Assembly (NCBI GenBank): GCA_002363575.1 | Contig: DEWI01000008.1 | Coordinates: 1 to 18,568, forward strand | DNA: 18,568 nt | Origin: Verrucomicrobia bacterium UBA3214 | GTDB taxonomy: Bacteria > Verrucomicrobiota > Kiritimatiellia > RFP12 > UBA1067 | Reading direction: 5' to 3' | Shown: piece by piece, positions 1-7,418 of the stretch | Numbering within the stretch: position 1 is the stretch's first letter | How the letters are laid out: the number at the start of each line of letters is the position of its first letter | Notes under the pieces: model-generated | What the model was told of the DNA's origin: nothing | Database searches by the model: none | Seen by the model: the letters and a program-made list of their open reading frames with translations, nothing else | Program-made: the position numbers and the translations under genes

Positions 1-179
1 CCGCAGCGCGAACAAGAGCAGACTTCGGCGCGCGCGCGCTCCAGCGCCTGCGCCAGCGGATCGGAGAGCCGCGAAGGCTCGCGGACAAGCGCGAGCGCCG
101 CGCGCATCGCCGAGCGCCTGCCGAAACCCGGCAGGCGCGCCAGCGCCCTCTCCAATTCATCTATCGGACCGATCGACAT
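1..179 (-). CDS. recR: Recombination protein RecR, N-terminal part (runs off the window)
   Basis: RecR works with RecF and RecO to load RecA on gapped DNA. Only the first 59 codons are present; the 3' end lies beyond base 1. The visible protein starts MSIGPIDELERALARLPGFG and continues into RRSAMRAALAL, the helix-hairpin-helix region of RecR (family pattern LPGIGxKSAxR). It reaches CSCSRCG, the start of the four-cysteine zinc finger, at the window edge. The ATG at 177-179 follows an AGGA only 1-2 bases away, which is close for a Shine-Dalgarno. The next gene upstream is ybaB, the usual partner of recR, which supports the call. Zinc finger completion and the Toprim domain cannot be seen. Confidence 0.85.
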   Translation of the reverse strand, partial: MSIGPIDELERALARLPGFGRRSAMRAALALVREPSRLSDPLAQALERARAEVCSCSRC

Positions 180-270
180 TCCTGTTTTCGCGGGGCGCCG
201 CGCCGCTGCCGCGTTTTTGCGACCGCGTGGCCGCGTTCGAACGCGCGCTGAGCCGGCGCCTGGCGAAGGC

Positions 271-588
271 TCATTTTCCGAAAAGGCTCCCGAAGTCGCC
301 GGCCTGCACCATCTTGGCCATTTCCTGCTGCGTGACGTCTTTGACTTTCTTGATCGCGCCGTTCACGACATTCAGCAGCATCGTCTCGAAGCGCTGCGGC
401 TTGCCGGCCTTCACCTCGTCGTAGGCGGAAGGCGCGATCTCGATCTTCGCGATCGACATGTCGCCCTTGGCGACGACGGTGATTCCGCCGTTTGAATACT
501 CGGCGGAGATTCTCTGCATCTCGTTCTGGATGCGCTTTGCTTCGGAACGCATCTTCATCGCGTCCTTGATTTGATCGAACATGCCCAT
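271..588 (-). CDS. ybaB: YbaB/EbfC-family nucleoid-associated protein
   Basis: This 105-residue protein has the size and layout of the YbaB/EbfC family, small dimeric DNA-binding proteins of the nucleoid. It opens with MGMFDQIKDAMKMRSEAKRIQNE-type helical sequence. Next comes a short beta region (GITVVAKGDMSIAKIEIAP), then a C-terminal helix ending in GDFGSLFGK. Its place directly upstream of recR, 91 nt away, matches the widespread dnaX-ybaB-recR arrangement, though here the gene before it is purC and not dnaX. The ATG at 588 has an AAAGGAA about 8 bases upstream. Its exact role in this organism is not known. The family call is secure. Confidence 0.92.
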   Translation of the reverse strand: MGMFDQIKDAMKMRSEAKRIQNEMQRISAEYSNGGITVVAKGDMSIAKIEIAPSAYDEVKAGKPQRFETMLLNVVNGAIKKVKDVTQQEMAKMVQAGDFGSLFGK

Positions 589-639
589 TGCACGGTTCCT
601 TTCGTTGGTAAAATTGATCGGCGAAGCGTTCGCGGCGCG

Positions 640-1527
640 TCAGCCGCGCAAACGCTCTAGAGCCTCGAAATAGATTTTGCGCGTGTTCTCGATTACATCC
701 TGCGGCAATTTCGGACCCGGCGGCTGGTGGTTGAACTTTATGCCATCCAGCCAATCGCGCACGAACTGCTTGTCGAGCGACGGCGGATTCGCGCCGGGCT
801 TGTAGCTCGCAAGCGGCCAGAAACGCGATGAATCCGGCGTAAGCACTTCATCGGCGAGAATAAGCCCGCCATCCTCCGAAAGCCCGAATTCGAATTTCGT
901 ATCGGCGATGATTATCCCCTTGGAAAGCGCGTAGTCCGCCGCCTTAGTGTACAGCGACACGGTGGCGTCGCGCAGCTTCCCGGCGAGTTCCGCGCCCACG
1001 AGCCGGCATGTCGCGTCCCAGTCGATCGCTTCGTCGTGATCGCCGATCGCCGCTTTCGTAGTCGGCGTGAAAAGGACTTCGTCGAGCTTGGATGCGTTTA
1101 CGTAGCCTTCGCGGAGCGGCTGCCCGTTCACCGTGCCCTTGGCGGTGTATTCCTTCCAACCGCTGCCGGTCAGATAGCCGCGCGCGATGCACTCGACATC
1201 TACCATCTTGACTTTCTTGACGAGCATGGAGCGATCGCGCAAATCCTCCTTCCATGGCTGGAGGACGTCCGGATACTTATCAACATCGGCCGTGACGAGG
1301 TGGTTTTCGACGCCGAGGAAATCGAGCCAGAAGAGCGAGAGGCCGTTCAAGACCTTGCCCTTGTCCGGCACGCCGTTCGGGAGAATGACGTCGAATGCGC
1401 TGATGCGGTCCGTGACGACCATCAGCAGCTTGTCGCCGAGATCGAAGACGTCGCGGACCTTGCCGCTTTTCTTCGGGAGTCCCGGAATTTCGCATTCCAG
1501 GAGAGCGTTGTTTTCATCGTACTTCAT
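640..1527 (-). CDS. purC: Phosphoribosylaminoimidazole-succinocarboxamide synthase (SAICAR synthetase)
   Basis: PurC joins CAIR and aspartate with ATP to form SAICAR in de novo purine synthesis; it is cytosolic. The 295-residue protein shows the N-terminal nucleotide-binding segment KSGKVRDVFDLGDKLLMV followed by TDRISAFDVILPNGVPDKG. It also has the signature VECIARGYLTGSGWKEY and, near the C-terminus, the block DTKFEFGL and LADEVLTPDSSRFW. It belongs to the long (about 300 residue) form, not the roughly 235-residue form common in Bacillus. The ATG at 1527 has an AGG about 8 bases upstream. The gene lies 50 nt after the LysM protein gene and 51 nt before ybaB, so it is probably in the same transcript, without other pur genes nearby. 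Confidence 0.96.
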   Translation of the reverse strand: MKYDENNALLECEIPGLPKKSGKVRDVFDLGDKLLMVVTDRISAFDVILPNGVPDKGKVLNGLSLFWLDFLGVENHLVTADVDKYPDVLQPWKEDLRDRSMLVKKVKMVDVECIARGYLTGSGWKEYTAKGTVNGQPLREGYVNASKLDEVLFTPTTKAAIGDHDEAIDWDATCRLVGAELAGKLRDATVSLYTKAADYALSKGIIIADTKFEFGLSEDGGLILADEVLTPDSSRFWPLASYKPGANPPSLDKQFVRDWLDGIKFNHQPPGPKLPQDVIENTRKIYFEALERLRG

Positions 1528-1577
1528 AAGAGGACCTGTTTTGCCGTGTTGGTTTGCGCTGCGTGCCGTCTGCGCCG

Positions 1578-2135
1578 TCAGAGCGGGAGTTTCAGCTTCT
1601 GGCCGACGCGGATGTTGTCGTTCTTGAGATTGTTCATCTCCTTGATCTTCGAAACGGAGGTTTTGAAGGCGGCGGCGATGAGCGAAAGCGTGTCGCCGCC
1701 CTGCACCGTATATTCGCGGTGCGGGCCGATGCTCCGCGGCGCGGCCTGCGGCGGCGGAGGCGGCGGCGCGAGCTCCTTCTGCATCTGCGAAATCTTGCGC
1801 GTCAAATCGCGCACGATTTCATCGTGCAGCGAATTGATGCGGTTGCGCAGCTCCGCGTTTGTCGAGCGCAGGGCGGCGACTTCCGCCTTGAGAGCATCGA
1901 GTTCCGCCTTGGCGCCGCTGTCGTTTTCGAGGCGGGCGAGGCGCGCAGTCAGTTCGGCGATGTTTGTCTGGAGGACATCCACCTGGCCGGATATGCGGAC
2001 CATCTCGTCGTACGCCTGGCGCTTGAGAAACGCCTCGCGCGCGGCATTGCCTTCCGCGCGGCCGCTTGCCGCAGTGAACGCCGCGGCGATCGCTATCGCG
2101 ACTGCCGCGAAACCTGTTGTGATTTTTGCCGTCAT
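1578..2135 (-). CDS. Exported coiled-coil LysM-domain protein
   Basis: The 185-residue protein has a signal peptide ([20 protein letters not shown], likely cut after ASGRA near residue 27). Residues about 30-122 form an alpha-helical, heptad-like region rich in A, L, E and R. A proline run (PPPPPP) follows at 124-129, then a C-terminal LysM domain at about 141-184 ([17 protein letters not shown] ... [10 protein letters not shown]). LysM binds glycan, usually peptidoglycan, so a periplasmic wall-associated role is inferred; no catalytic domain is seen. I chose the ATG at 2133-2135 because AAGGAAA sits about 6 bases upstream and the signal peptide then starts at residue 1. An in-frame ATG at 2204 would add 23 residues ahead of it. 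It resembles the TPR/LysM gene upstream in design. Confidence 0.85.
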   Translation of the reverse strand: MTAKITTGFAAVAIAIAAAFTAASGRAEGNAAREAFLKRQAYDEMVRISGQVDVLQTNIAELTARLARLENDSGAKAELDALKAEVAALRSTNAELRNRINSLHDEIVRDLTRKISQMQKELAPPPPPPQAAPRSIGPHREYTVQGGDTLSLIAAAFKTSVSKIKEMNNLKNDNIRVGQKLKLPL

Positions 2136-2179
2136 TGCATTTCCTTTTTCGTGTTTGTGCAGATTGTGAAACCGCGCGC

Positions 2180-2374
2180 TCATGCGAGCCAGAAAACGAG
2201 CCACAGCACGGCTATGACAGAAGCGCCGAAGAGGAAGCGCTCTCGCCGGTTCTCCGTTTCCTCCTCCTTGGGAGTGCGAAGGAGGCCGTTGAAATACCGG
2301 CAGAGGCCTCTGGCGGTGTCGCGGGAGCGCGCGTCTTGCGTCGCGCCATCGCTTGTCTTCGGCTCATGCGTCAT
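2180..2374 (-). CDS. Small C-terminally membrane-anchored protein, unknown function
   Basis: This 64-residue protein has a polar, charged N-terminal part and one hydrophobic segment at the very C-terminus ([18 protein letters not shown], roughly residues 47-64), as in a tail-anchored inner membrane protein. Its ATG at 2372-2374 overlaps the TGA of the upstream TPR/LysM gene as ATGA, a typical sign of translational coupling, which is why I chose this start over an upstream ATG at 2455. It lies between two LysM protein genes, with 44 nt to the next start. I do not recognise a family. The coupling and the hydrophobic tail make a real gene likely, and a helper role for the neighbouring envelope proteins is only inference. 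Confidence 0.62.
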   Translation of the reverse strand: MTHEPKTSDGATQDARSRDTARGLCRYFNGLLRTPKEEETENRRERFLFGASVIAVLWLVFWLA

Positions 2375-3582
2375 GGCAGCACGATCGTCTGGCCGGCGTT
2401 TACGCGGCCGTCCACGGAAATTATCGCCTTGTTCGCATCCTGGATTTTCTTCCACGCGCTTTCATGTCCGTAGAAGCGGCGGGCGATTTCCGAAAGCGTC
2501 TCTCCCTGCTGCACGGTGTACGAGCCTGGAGCGGACGTCTTTTCCTTCGGCGCGCGCGCATTCGCATCGCCGCGCATGCGGCTTGCGAGATCGGCGAGGA
2601 GCGTGCCGCCTTGCGCGCCGCCGGCGCCTGGCGCTTGCGCGGCGTCTTGCGCGCCAGTGGAAGGCGGCAGCATGCGCGGCGCATCGGCGTCTTCGTCTAT
2701 GGCGAGCGTCTTGGCGGCTTCCAAGCCTTCGCGGATCGAGGGAGGAGCGTCCTCGCCAGGCTCCGCCGCCGCCGCATCCGCGGAAACCGCGCTTGCGCTT
2801 CCGTTATCATCAGGAAGCGCCGCCGCGGAAGGATCGATATGTCTCGGCGCGGCGCCGTCATTGCCATCCGGCGCGCCGCCCGGCGAAGGCGGCGGCGCAT
2901 CGCCGTCATCCAAGCCCGCCAGGACTTCCTTAGCGCCGGCGATCGTCGACGGCGCGGCGGGGGCGGCGCTCTCGGCATCGCCGGCCATCACGCGCATCGT
3001 GCGGCGAAGGCGCGCATTCTCGCGCCGCAGGCTTTCGAGTTCCTTCTGCGCCTTGCCAAGCTCGGCGGCGAGCGCGGTAGCCTTCTTCTGCGCCTCCTTG
3101 AGATGCGCACGGGAGAGCGCGACATCTTCGCCAGGCTGCGTCGGCGCGGCGGATAGCGAATACTTCGCCGCGAGTTCCTCCGCAAGCTCGCGCTCGCATT
3201 GCGCCATGCGCCGGCGCGCGAGCGAGGCCTTGTCGCTGCGGCCTTCGAGGCGCAGGTATTCGCGATACGAGCACATCGCGCCCAGCCAGTCCTTGCGGTG
3301 GTCCTGCAAAAGACATGCGAGCTGGAAGCGCGCGCTTGCATTGTTCCCGTTAGCTTCGATCGCGTTGCCGAAGCCGTCGATAGCCGCGTCCAGCCGGCCG
3401 GCGGAATAATCCGCCATCGCCGATTGATACGCGCGCGACATCCTCTCGGCGCCTGCATCGGCGCGCGCTTCGTGAGCCGGCGCCAGCCCTGCCAGCACCG
3501 CCACGACAACCGCAGCGGCCGCGCACTTGCCTTTTTCAGTCAATTTCATAGTGGATAAGTTGTCTAGTGGTTTGCCTTTCAT
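2371..3582 (-). CDS. Exported TPR, coiled-coil and LysM-domain protein
   Basis: The 403-residue product has a hydrophobic signal segment (CAAAAVVVAVLAGLAP, with a likely cut after AHEARA). TPR-like helices follow (YQSAMADYSAGRLDAAIDGF, then NNASARFQLACLL and a SYREYLRLEG segment). A helical region with the KAQKELESLRRENARLRR motif comes next, then a long low-complexity linker rich in A, P, D and G. The C-terminus is a LysM domain (SYTVQQGETLSEIARRFYG ... [10 protein letters not shown]). It is probably a periplasmic scaffold bound to peptidoglycan. The start is uncertain: 3582 has an AGG 8 bases upstream, 3549 would put the signal peptide nearest the N-terminus, and 3597 is also open. It begins about 30 nt after the scpB stop and ends in an ATGA overlap with the small membrane protein gene. 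Confidence 0.85.
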   Translation of the reverse strand: MKGKPLDNLSTMKLTEKGKCAAAAVVVAVLAGLAPAHEARADAGAERMSRAYQSAMADYSAGRLDAAIDGFGNAIEANGNNASARFQLACLLQDHRKDWLGAMCSYREYLRLEGRSDKASLARRRMAQCERELAEELAAKYSLSAAPTQPGEDVALSRAHLKEAQKKATALAAELGKAQKELESLRRENARLRRTMRVMAGDAESAAPAAPSTIAGAKEVLAGLDDGDAPPPSPGGAPDGNDGAAPRHIDPSAAALPDDNGSASAVSADAAAAEPGEDAPPSIREGLEAAKTLAIDEDADAPRMLPPSTGAQDAAQAPGAGGAQGGTLLADLASRMRGDANARAPKEKTSAPGSYTVQQGETLSEIARRFYGHESAWKKIQDANKAIISVDGRVNAGQTIVLP

Positions 3583-3612
3583 GTGAACAACCTGCATCGC
3601 GGAGAAGCCACG

Positions 3613-4527
3613 TCATTTTTCGTCGTCTTCGTCCTCGTCTTCGTCGTCCAGTTCGTCTTCGTCCTCTTCGTCGAATTCGTCTTCTTCGTCGAGTTCGCCG
3701 TCTTCGGCATCGTCATCCTCGTCGAATTCATCCTCCTCGCCGTCTTCATCATCGTCGTCGGTGCGATCGTCGGCGATGAAGACATCATCGGGATTGGGCG
3801 CGGCCGGCGGCGGAGTCTCTGCCTGCGGCGGCTCCTGGGCGTCCTGCACGTTCTTCAACTCTTCTTCGAGAGGCAGCGGCTCTTGCGCGACGGGCTTCCT
3901 GTACGCCGCGGCTTTCGCGCGCGGATCGGAACGCTGCAATGTCGGGTCGAGCTCATTCAGCTGCTGTAGTGATGCCAGGCCGAAGTGTTCGAGGAACAGC
4001 GGCGTCGTTCCGTAGAGGAACGGATGCCCGGGCAGCTCGGATTTCCCGACTAGACGGATAAGCTGCAAATCCATCAGCGTCTTGATGTTCCCGGAAACAT
4101 CCACGCCGCGGATCTCTTCGACCTCGCTTCGCGTAATCGGTTGGCGGTATGCGATTATCGCAAGCGTCTCGAGCGACGCGCGGGACAGCCGGCTGGGACG
4201 GTCGAGCTTCAGCAATGCACGCACGTACCTGCCGCAAGACGCCGCCGTCTGGAACTTGTACGCACCCCCGGCGGAGACGAGGCGCAAGCCACCGCCGGCG
4301 ACTTCCAGCGCCTTCTCCAGCCCCTTGAGCGCGGACTCCACCTCGCGCGTCGTGCACGTGTGATAGACTTCCATTATCTCGTCGTTCTCGCCCTCTTCCG
4401 GCTCGACGGCGCGTATGGCCGCGCGCAGATCCGCGACGGTAAGCGGGGTCTCCGACGCGAAAAGCAGCGCGCCGACTATCTCCTGCAAACTCGCAGGCAA
4501 CGGTATTTTCGTCTCGTCACTCATCAA
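3613..4527 (-). CDS. scpB: Segregation and condensation protein B with long acidic tail
   Basis: ScpB is the paired winged-helix (kleisin-associated) subunit of the bacterial Smc-ScpAB condensin. The family core is clear at about residues 10-190: LQEIVGALLFASETPLTVADL at the start, then SRASLETLAIIAYRQPITRSEVEEIRGVD, then IKTLMDLQLI and GHPFLYGTTPLFLEHFGL. The usual protein is about 180-200 residues. Here 304 residues are predicted because a proline-rich linker is followed by a tail (about 253-304) in which 42 of 52 residues are D or E. An insertion with EPEEGENDE near residue 45 lies between the first helices. An alternative ATG stands one codon later. The gene follows scpA by 79 nt, as is common for this pair. 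Confidence 0.93.
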   Translation of the reverse strand: MMSDETKIPLPASLQEIVGALLFASETPLTVADLRAAIRAVEPEEGENDEIMEVYHTCTTREVESALKGLEKALEVAGGGLRLVSAGGAYKFQTAASCGRYVRALLKLDRPSRLSRASLETLAIIAYRQPITRSEVEEIRGVDVSGNIKTLMDLQLIRLVGKSELPGHPFLYGTTPLFLEHFGLASLQQLNELDPTLQRSDPRAKAAAYRKPVAQEPLPLEEELKNVQDAQEPPQAETPPPAAPNPDDVFIADDRTDDDDEDGEEDEFDEDDDAEDGELDEEDEFDEEDEDELDDEDEDEDDEK

Positions 4528-4606
4528 AACGCAGAATCCCCCGTGCCGGTTTTACATGTCCAGGTTTTGCACCAAGTTTCTTCTTAAGCCGCGGGCCTCT
4601 CCCTTC

Positions 4607-5407
4607 TCACTCGTAATCGTCCGGCCTCTGGAGCGGAAGAGCCTCATCCATCTCGTGCGACGCGAGAATCGTGATTTCATGGAAGGCCGCATTCTGGTAG
4701 ATCATCACGCGATGCTGCCGCAGAAGCTCGAGAAGCGCCAGAAACGTGACGATTATCTCGCCCTTCGCGGCATCCAGCGCGAAGAGCGCGGTGAATACGA
4801 CCTGGCCGTCGCCGCGCACGCGCTCGAGCACGTAATCCATCTTCTCCGGAACTGAATAGCGAATGCCCTTAAGCTCGTTCTTCGGCATTTCCGCCGCGCG
4901 GCTCAGGACATCCTGGAAAGCGCCGAGCAGATCGTAGAGATCGAGATGGGCGACGGCCGCGAGTCCATCGGCGGCCGTCTTCTCCATCTTGACGCGCCCG
5001 CCGCCGTAGCCGTACATATTGGACGCGAAAGCTTCCATGCCCTCGAGGCGCTGCGCGGCATCCTTGAACTTCTTGTATTCGATGAGCTGGCGGACGAGAT
5101 CGAGCCGCGGATCGACCCATTCCTCGCTCTGGTCTTCGTTCGCGGCGCGCTTGGCGACAGGCAGGAGCATGCGCGACTTTATCACCATCAGCGTAGCGGC
5201 CATGACGATGAACTCGCCGGCGATATCGAGGTTCATTCCTCTCGCTTCGTCGATGAATTTCATGTACTCGGCGGCGATCTTCTCGATGGGAATATCGTAA
5301 ATGTCGATCTCTTCGCGGCGGATCAGGTACAAAAGAAGATCCAAGGGACCCTCGAAAACATCGAGCGTCACCTTGTATTCATCTGCAAACAACTGCTCCT
5401 GCGCCAT
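4607..5407 (-). CDS. scpA: Segregation and condensation protein A (kleisin)
   Basis: ScpA is the kleisin that bridges Smc heads with ScpB in the bacterial condensin. The 266-residue protein carries the family hallmark near its N-terminus (about residues 14-45): VTLDVFEGPLDLLLYLIRRE followed by EIDIYDIPI. The next helix includes EFIVMAATLMVIKSRMLLPV. The C-terminal part (ALFALDAAKGEIIVTFLALLELLRQHRV) fits the small winged-helix domain that binds the Smc cap. Length is normal for the family. The gene precedes scpB and follows the acyltransferase gene by 51 nt on the same strand, so it likely sits within one transcript. No smc gene lies in this window. Confidence 0.95.
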   Translation of the reverse strand: MAQEQLFADEYKVTLDVFEGPLDLLLYLIRREEIDIYDIPIEKIAAEYMKFIDEARGMNLDIAGEFIVMAATLMVIKSRMLLPVAKRAANEDQSEEWVDPRLDLVRQLIEYKKFKDAAQRLEGMEAFASNMYGYGGGRVKMEKTAADGLAAVAHLDLYDLLGAFQDVLSRAAEMPKNELKGIRYSVPEKMDYVLERVRGDGQVVFTALFALDAAKGEIIVTFLALLELLRQHRVMIYQNAAFHEITILASHEMDEALPLQRPDDYE

Positions 5408-5458
5408 GCCGGATTCCTCGCCTGTTGCCAGCCGTCCCGTCTTTTCGCCGCCGCGCCG

Positions 5459-6415
5459 TCAGGGCGCCGGCGCGCCTGCGGTGTCGCAACGCTTCTTCTC
5501 CGCGCCGCCCTTGCCCTTGACTTCCTGGAGAATCCACCGCTTGTTGTACCAAAACCAATCGCCGGGATTAGAACGTATTTCTGCATCGAGAAGCGCCATC
5601 GCCTCGCGCGTCAGCCTCTCCGCCTCGGCCTTGCGATCGCGCGCCGCGGGATCGGGGCGGAGCGTCGCCAGATGCCGGTACACATGCTTCTCGCCCTCGC
5701 GGCGCATCGCCGCCACGACGATCGGCGACGAACAGCGCACCGCGAACATCGCGCCGGCGTGCGAGACGTTCGCCTTGCCTCCGAGAAAATCGACTTCGAC
5801 ATCCGGCTGCCGGACGCGCAGATCGGGGAGGATGGCAAACGCCCTTCCCGCCTCCAGCTTCGCCTTTATATCCACCAGCGTGCGCGCCGCCCCGCGCTCC
5901 AGCACTTCGATATCCCCGTACTGGCGCTTCATCCATTCGTCTATCTTGCGGTTGCGCTGGCGCGCGGCTATCGCGAAGAGCGGAAGCCCGTATTTCGCCA
6001 TCGACCACGCCGCCATGTACCAGTTCCCGGAATGCGGGACCATTATCACGACACCTTTGCCTTCATCGACATATTCCTGGAGGCGGCGCTTGTACTTCTC
6101 GCCGTCGACGACGTATTTATTCATCCAGTCGCGGTCTAGCGAGCTGGAGCGCATCATCTCCACGCCCGTCTTCAAAATGTTCGCGAGGCTGGCGCGCGCC
6201 GTCGCCAGATGCCAGGAGCGCGTCTTCTCCGGGAAAACGCTTTGCAGCCGCTGGAGCGTGCGCGCGCGCTTGAAACGCATTGCATAGACGAGGAACCAGG
6301 CGAGGCCGCCGGCGATTTTCATCGCCGCGCGATACGGCACGGCATTGACAATCCCGCAGACGGCGCGCAAGCCGCAGTATTCGAGATTCTCGACTATCGC
6401 ACTCTTCCTGGCCAT
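5459..6415 (-). CDS. LpxL/HtrB-family lysophospholipid acyltransferase
   Basis: Members of this family add the late acyl chains to lipid A precursors at the inner membrane. Of 318 residues, a hydrophobic N-terminal stretch (GLAWFLVYAMRF, about 37-48) is followed by FPEKTRSWHLATARASLANI. The catalytic block VVIMVPHSGNW lies at about 122-132, and the end block GDWFWYNKRW near 280-290 matches the usual WxWxHxRW. The family catalytic pair is H-x4-D/E. Here His128 is present but the acid position is Tyr133. The later DQ motif reads DLR (198-200). Fold and family look right, but the catalytic changes make the lipid A function uncertain; it could act on another acyl acceptor. It lies between smpB and scpA. 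The ribosome binding site is weak (GGGAAAG, about 10 bases away). Confidence 0.82.
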   Translation of the reverse strand: MARKSAIVENLEYCGLRAVCGIVNAVPYRAAMKIAGGLAWFLVYAMRFKRARTLQRLQSVFPEKTRSWHLATARASLANILKTGVEMMRSSSLDRDWMNKYVVDGEKYKRRLQEYVDEGKGVVIMVPHSGNWYMAAWSMAKYGLPLFAIAARQRNRKIDEWMKRQYGDIEVLERGAARTLVDIKAKLEAGRAFAILPDLRVRQPDVEVDFLGGKANVSHAGAMFAVRCSSPIVVAAMRREGEKHVYRHLATLRPDPAARDRKAEAERLTREAMALLDAEIRSNPGDWFWYNKRWILQEVKGKGGAEKKRCDTAGAPAP

Positions 6416-6485
6416 ATCGAAATTCTTTCCCGTGGCAACGCTTTCGCGGCGTTTGAATTACTGCTTGCGTTTCTGCCGCCGGCCC

Positions 6486-6506
6486 GTCTCCGCACGCCGC
6501 GGAGAC
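6486..6506 (-). other. Short hairpin between smpB and the acyltransferase gene
   Basis: GTCTCCG at 6486-6492 and CGGAGAC at 6500-6506 form a perfect 7-bp stem with a 7-nt loop, just after the smpB stop in the minus-strand reading direction. No T-run follows, so it is a weak candidate for an intrinsic terminator. It could be an attenuator or RNA-processing hairpin in the operon, or chance in GC-rich sequence. Confidence 0.3.
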
Positions 6507-6516
6507 ACCCGCGGCG

Positions 6517-6999
6517 CTAGCGCGCATCGCGCAGGATAGCGCGCTGGACATCCTTGTTCTTCAGCGCCTCTCGCTTGTCGTGCAGCGCCTTGCCGCGGCA
6601 GACCCCGAGCGACACCTTTATCCTGCCGTGCTTCAAGTAGAGAGAAAGCGGCACGAGCGTCAATCCTTTCGCCTCCGTCTTCATCCGCAGCTCGCGGACT
6701 TCCTTGGAATGCACGAGAAGTTTGCGCTCGCGCTTCGGATCGTGGTTGAATCTGTTGCCGAATTCGTAAGTGGAGATATCCGCGCCGACGAGCCAAAGTT
6801 CGCCTTTGAGCACCGCGCCATACGACCCTGCGAGGGAGACGCGGCCGAACCGCACGCTCTTCACCTCCGTGCCGGTAAGCGCAATCCCGCACTCCAGCGT
6901 CTCGAGAACGCTGTAGTCGTGGCGCGCCTTCCGGTTCTCGGCGAATGTAGAATCGAAACTATGGCGTGCGTTTCGCGCCTTTGCCGCATCAGTCGGCAT
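6517..6999 (-). CDS. smpB: SsrA-binding protein SmpB
   Basis: SmpB binds tmRNA and delivers it to stalled ribosomes for trans-translation. The 160-residue protein holds the family blocks in order: AENRKARHDYSVLETLECGI, then ALTGTEVKSVR. Next are SLAGSYGAVLKGELWLVGADI and FNHDPKRERKLLVH, then GLTLVPLSLYLKHGRIKVSLGVCRGKALHDKRE-type sequence, given here in part. The basic C-terminal tail is complete. I start it at the ATG at 6997-6999, which gives a normal length; the open frame continues to 7137 but there it overlaps the rpoZ gene in another frame. With this start it overlaps the rpoZ stop by 11 nt, so translation is probably coupled. No tmRNA gene is seen in the window. Confidence 0.95.
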   Translation of the reverse strand: MPTDAAKARNARHSFDSTFAENRKARHDYSVLETLECGIALTGTEVKSVRFGRVSLAGSYGAVLKGELWLVGADISTYEFGNRFNHDPKRERKLLVHSKEVRELRMKTEAKGLTLVPLSLYLKHGRIKVSLGVCRGKALHDKREALKNKDVQRAILRDAR

Positions 7000-7267
7000 A
7001 GAGCGAATTGACGTGCACCTGTTTCGGCTGCCACTTCGTCTTCGCGGCTTCCGCTTTGGCGATCGCGTCAAAATCGATTTCCGCGATAAGCTTGCCTTCG
7101 GCGACTTCCTGAAGGGCAATATCACATTTATCGACATCGAGCGATTCGGGCTTGATCAGCGGCTTGGCACCGTTGATAAGTTCGCGTTCGCGCTTGGAAA
7201 TCAGATTCACGAGGACCGGCGTGGACGGAATCTTCTCGTGCGCCTGCTTGAGCAATTCACTATTCAT
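6989..7267 (-). CDS. rpoZ: DNA-directed RNA polymerase omega subunit
   Basis: This 92-residue protein fits the RNA polymerase omega subunit (RpoZ/Rpb6 family), which helps assemble and stabilise the beta-prime subunit. The region PVLVNLISKRERELINGAKP matches the conserved helix with its R-x-R and G-A-x-P/L pattern. The following DIALQEVAEGKLIAE matches the family ALxEIAxGKI block. A well-formed promoter lies just upstream, and smpB follows with an 11-nt overlap. It is thus the first gene of the long minus-strand run. The family is short and diverse, so the call rests on these two blocks and the size. Confidence 0.87.
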   Translation of the reverse strand: MNSELLKQAHEKIPSTPVLVNLISKRERELINGAKPLIKPESLDVDKCDIALQEVAEGKLIAEIDFDAIAKAEAAKTKWQPKQVHVNSLYAD

Positions 7268-7293
7268 CGTTCTTCTCCGCTTTGAGGTTGTAT

Positions 7294-7323
7294 ATTATAC
7301 TATATTTCCGCATGGCCGTGCAA
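7294..7323 (-). promoter_or_regulatory. Promoter for the rpoZ-smpB run
   Basis: On the minus strand a TTGCAC box (7318-7323) is separated by 18 nt from a perfect TATAAT (7294-7299), about 27 nt before the rpoZ ATG. This is a sigma70-type promoter by sequence and stands in the divergent gap between rpoZ and sbcD. Confidence 0.72.
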
Positions 7324-7388
7324 GGCGGCGCGAAAAGTTTGTGCTTCGGCGTCGCGGCGAATGCGTCGCCCCGCCGGACGGACATTTA

Positions 7389-7397
7389 TGCTATAAT
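7389..7397 (+). promoter_or_regulatory. Extended -10 promoter for sbcDC
   Basis: TGCTATAAT at 7389-7397 is a perfect -10 box with the TGn extension, 21 nt upstream of the sbcD start. No good -35 box is seen at the usual distance, as expected for an extended -10 promoter. The predicted 5' leader would be short, about 15 nt. Confidence 0.62.
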
Positions 7398-7418
7398 AAC
7401 CCTCGTGCGGAGGCTGGA

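Noticed and set aside
115..137. Perfect 9-bp hairpin CGCCTGCCG/CGGCAGGCG
   Set aside because: It lies inside recR, in the codons of the conserved LPGFGRRS segment, so the dyad is probably a by-product of coding sequence.
1554..3409. Long arginine-rich plus-strand open frames opposite the LysM genes
   Set aside because: These are GC-rich shadow frames without family features, while the minus-strand genes show signal peptides and LysM domains.
7152..7418. N-terminal extension of SbcD by 89 residues
   Set aside because: It would run through rpoZ antisense and both divergent promoters. The GTG at 7419 has a GGAGG and gives the normal N-terminus.
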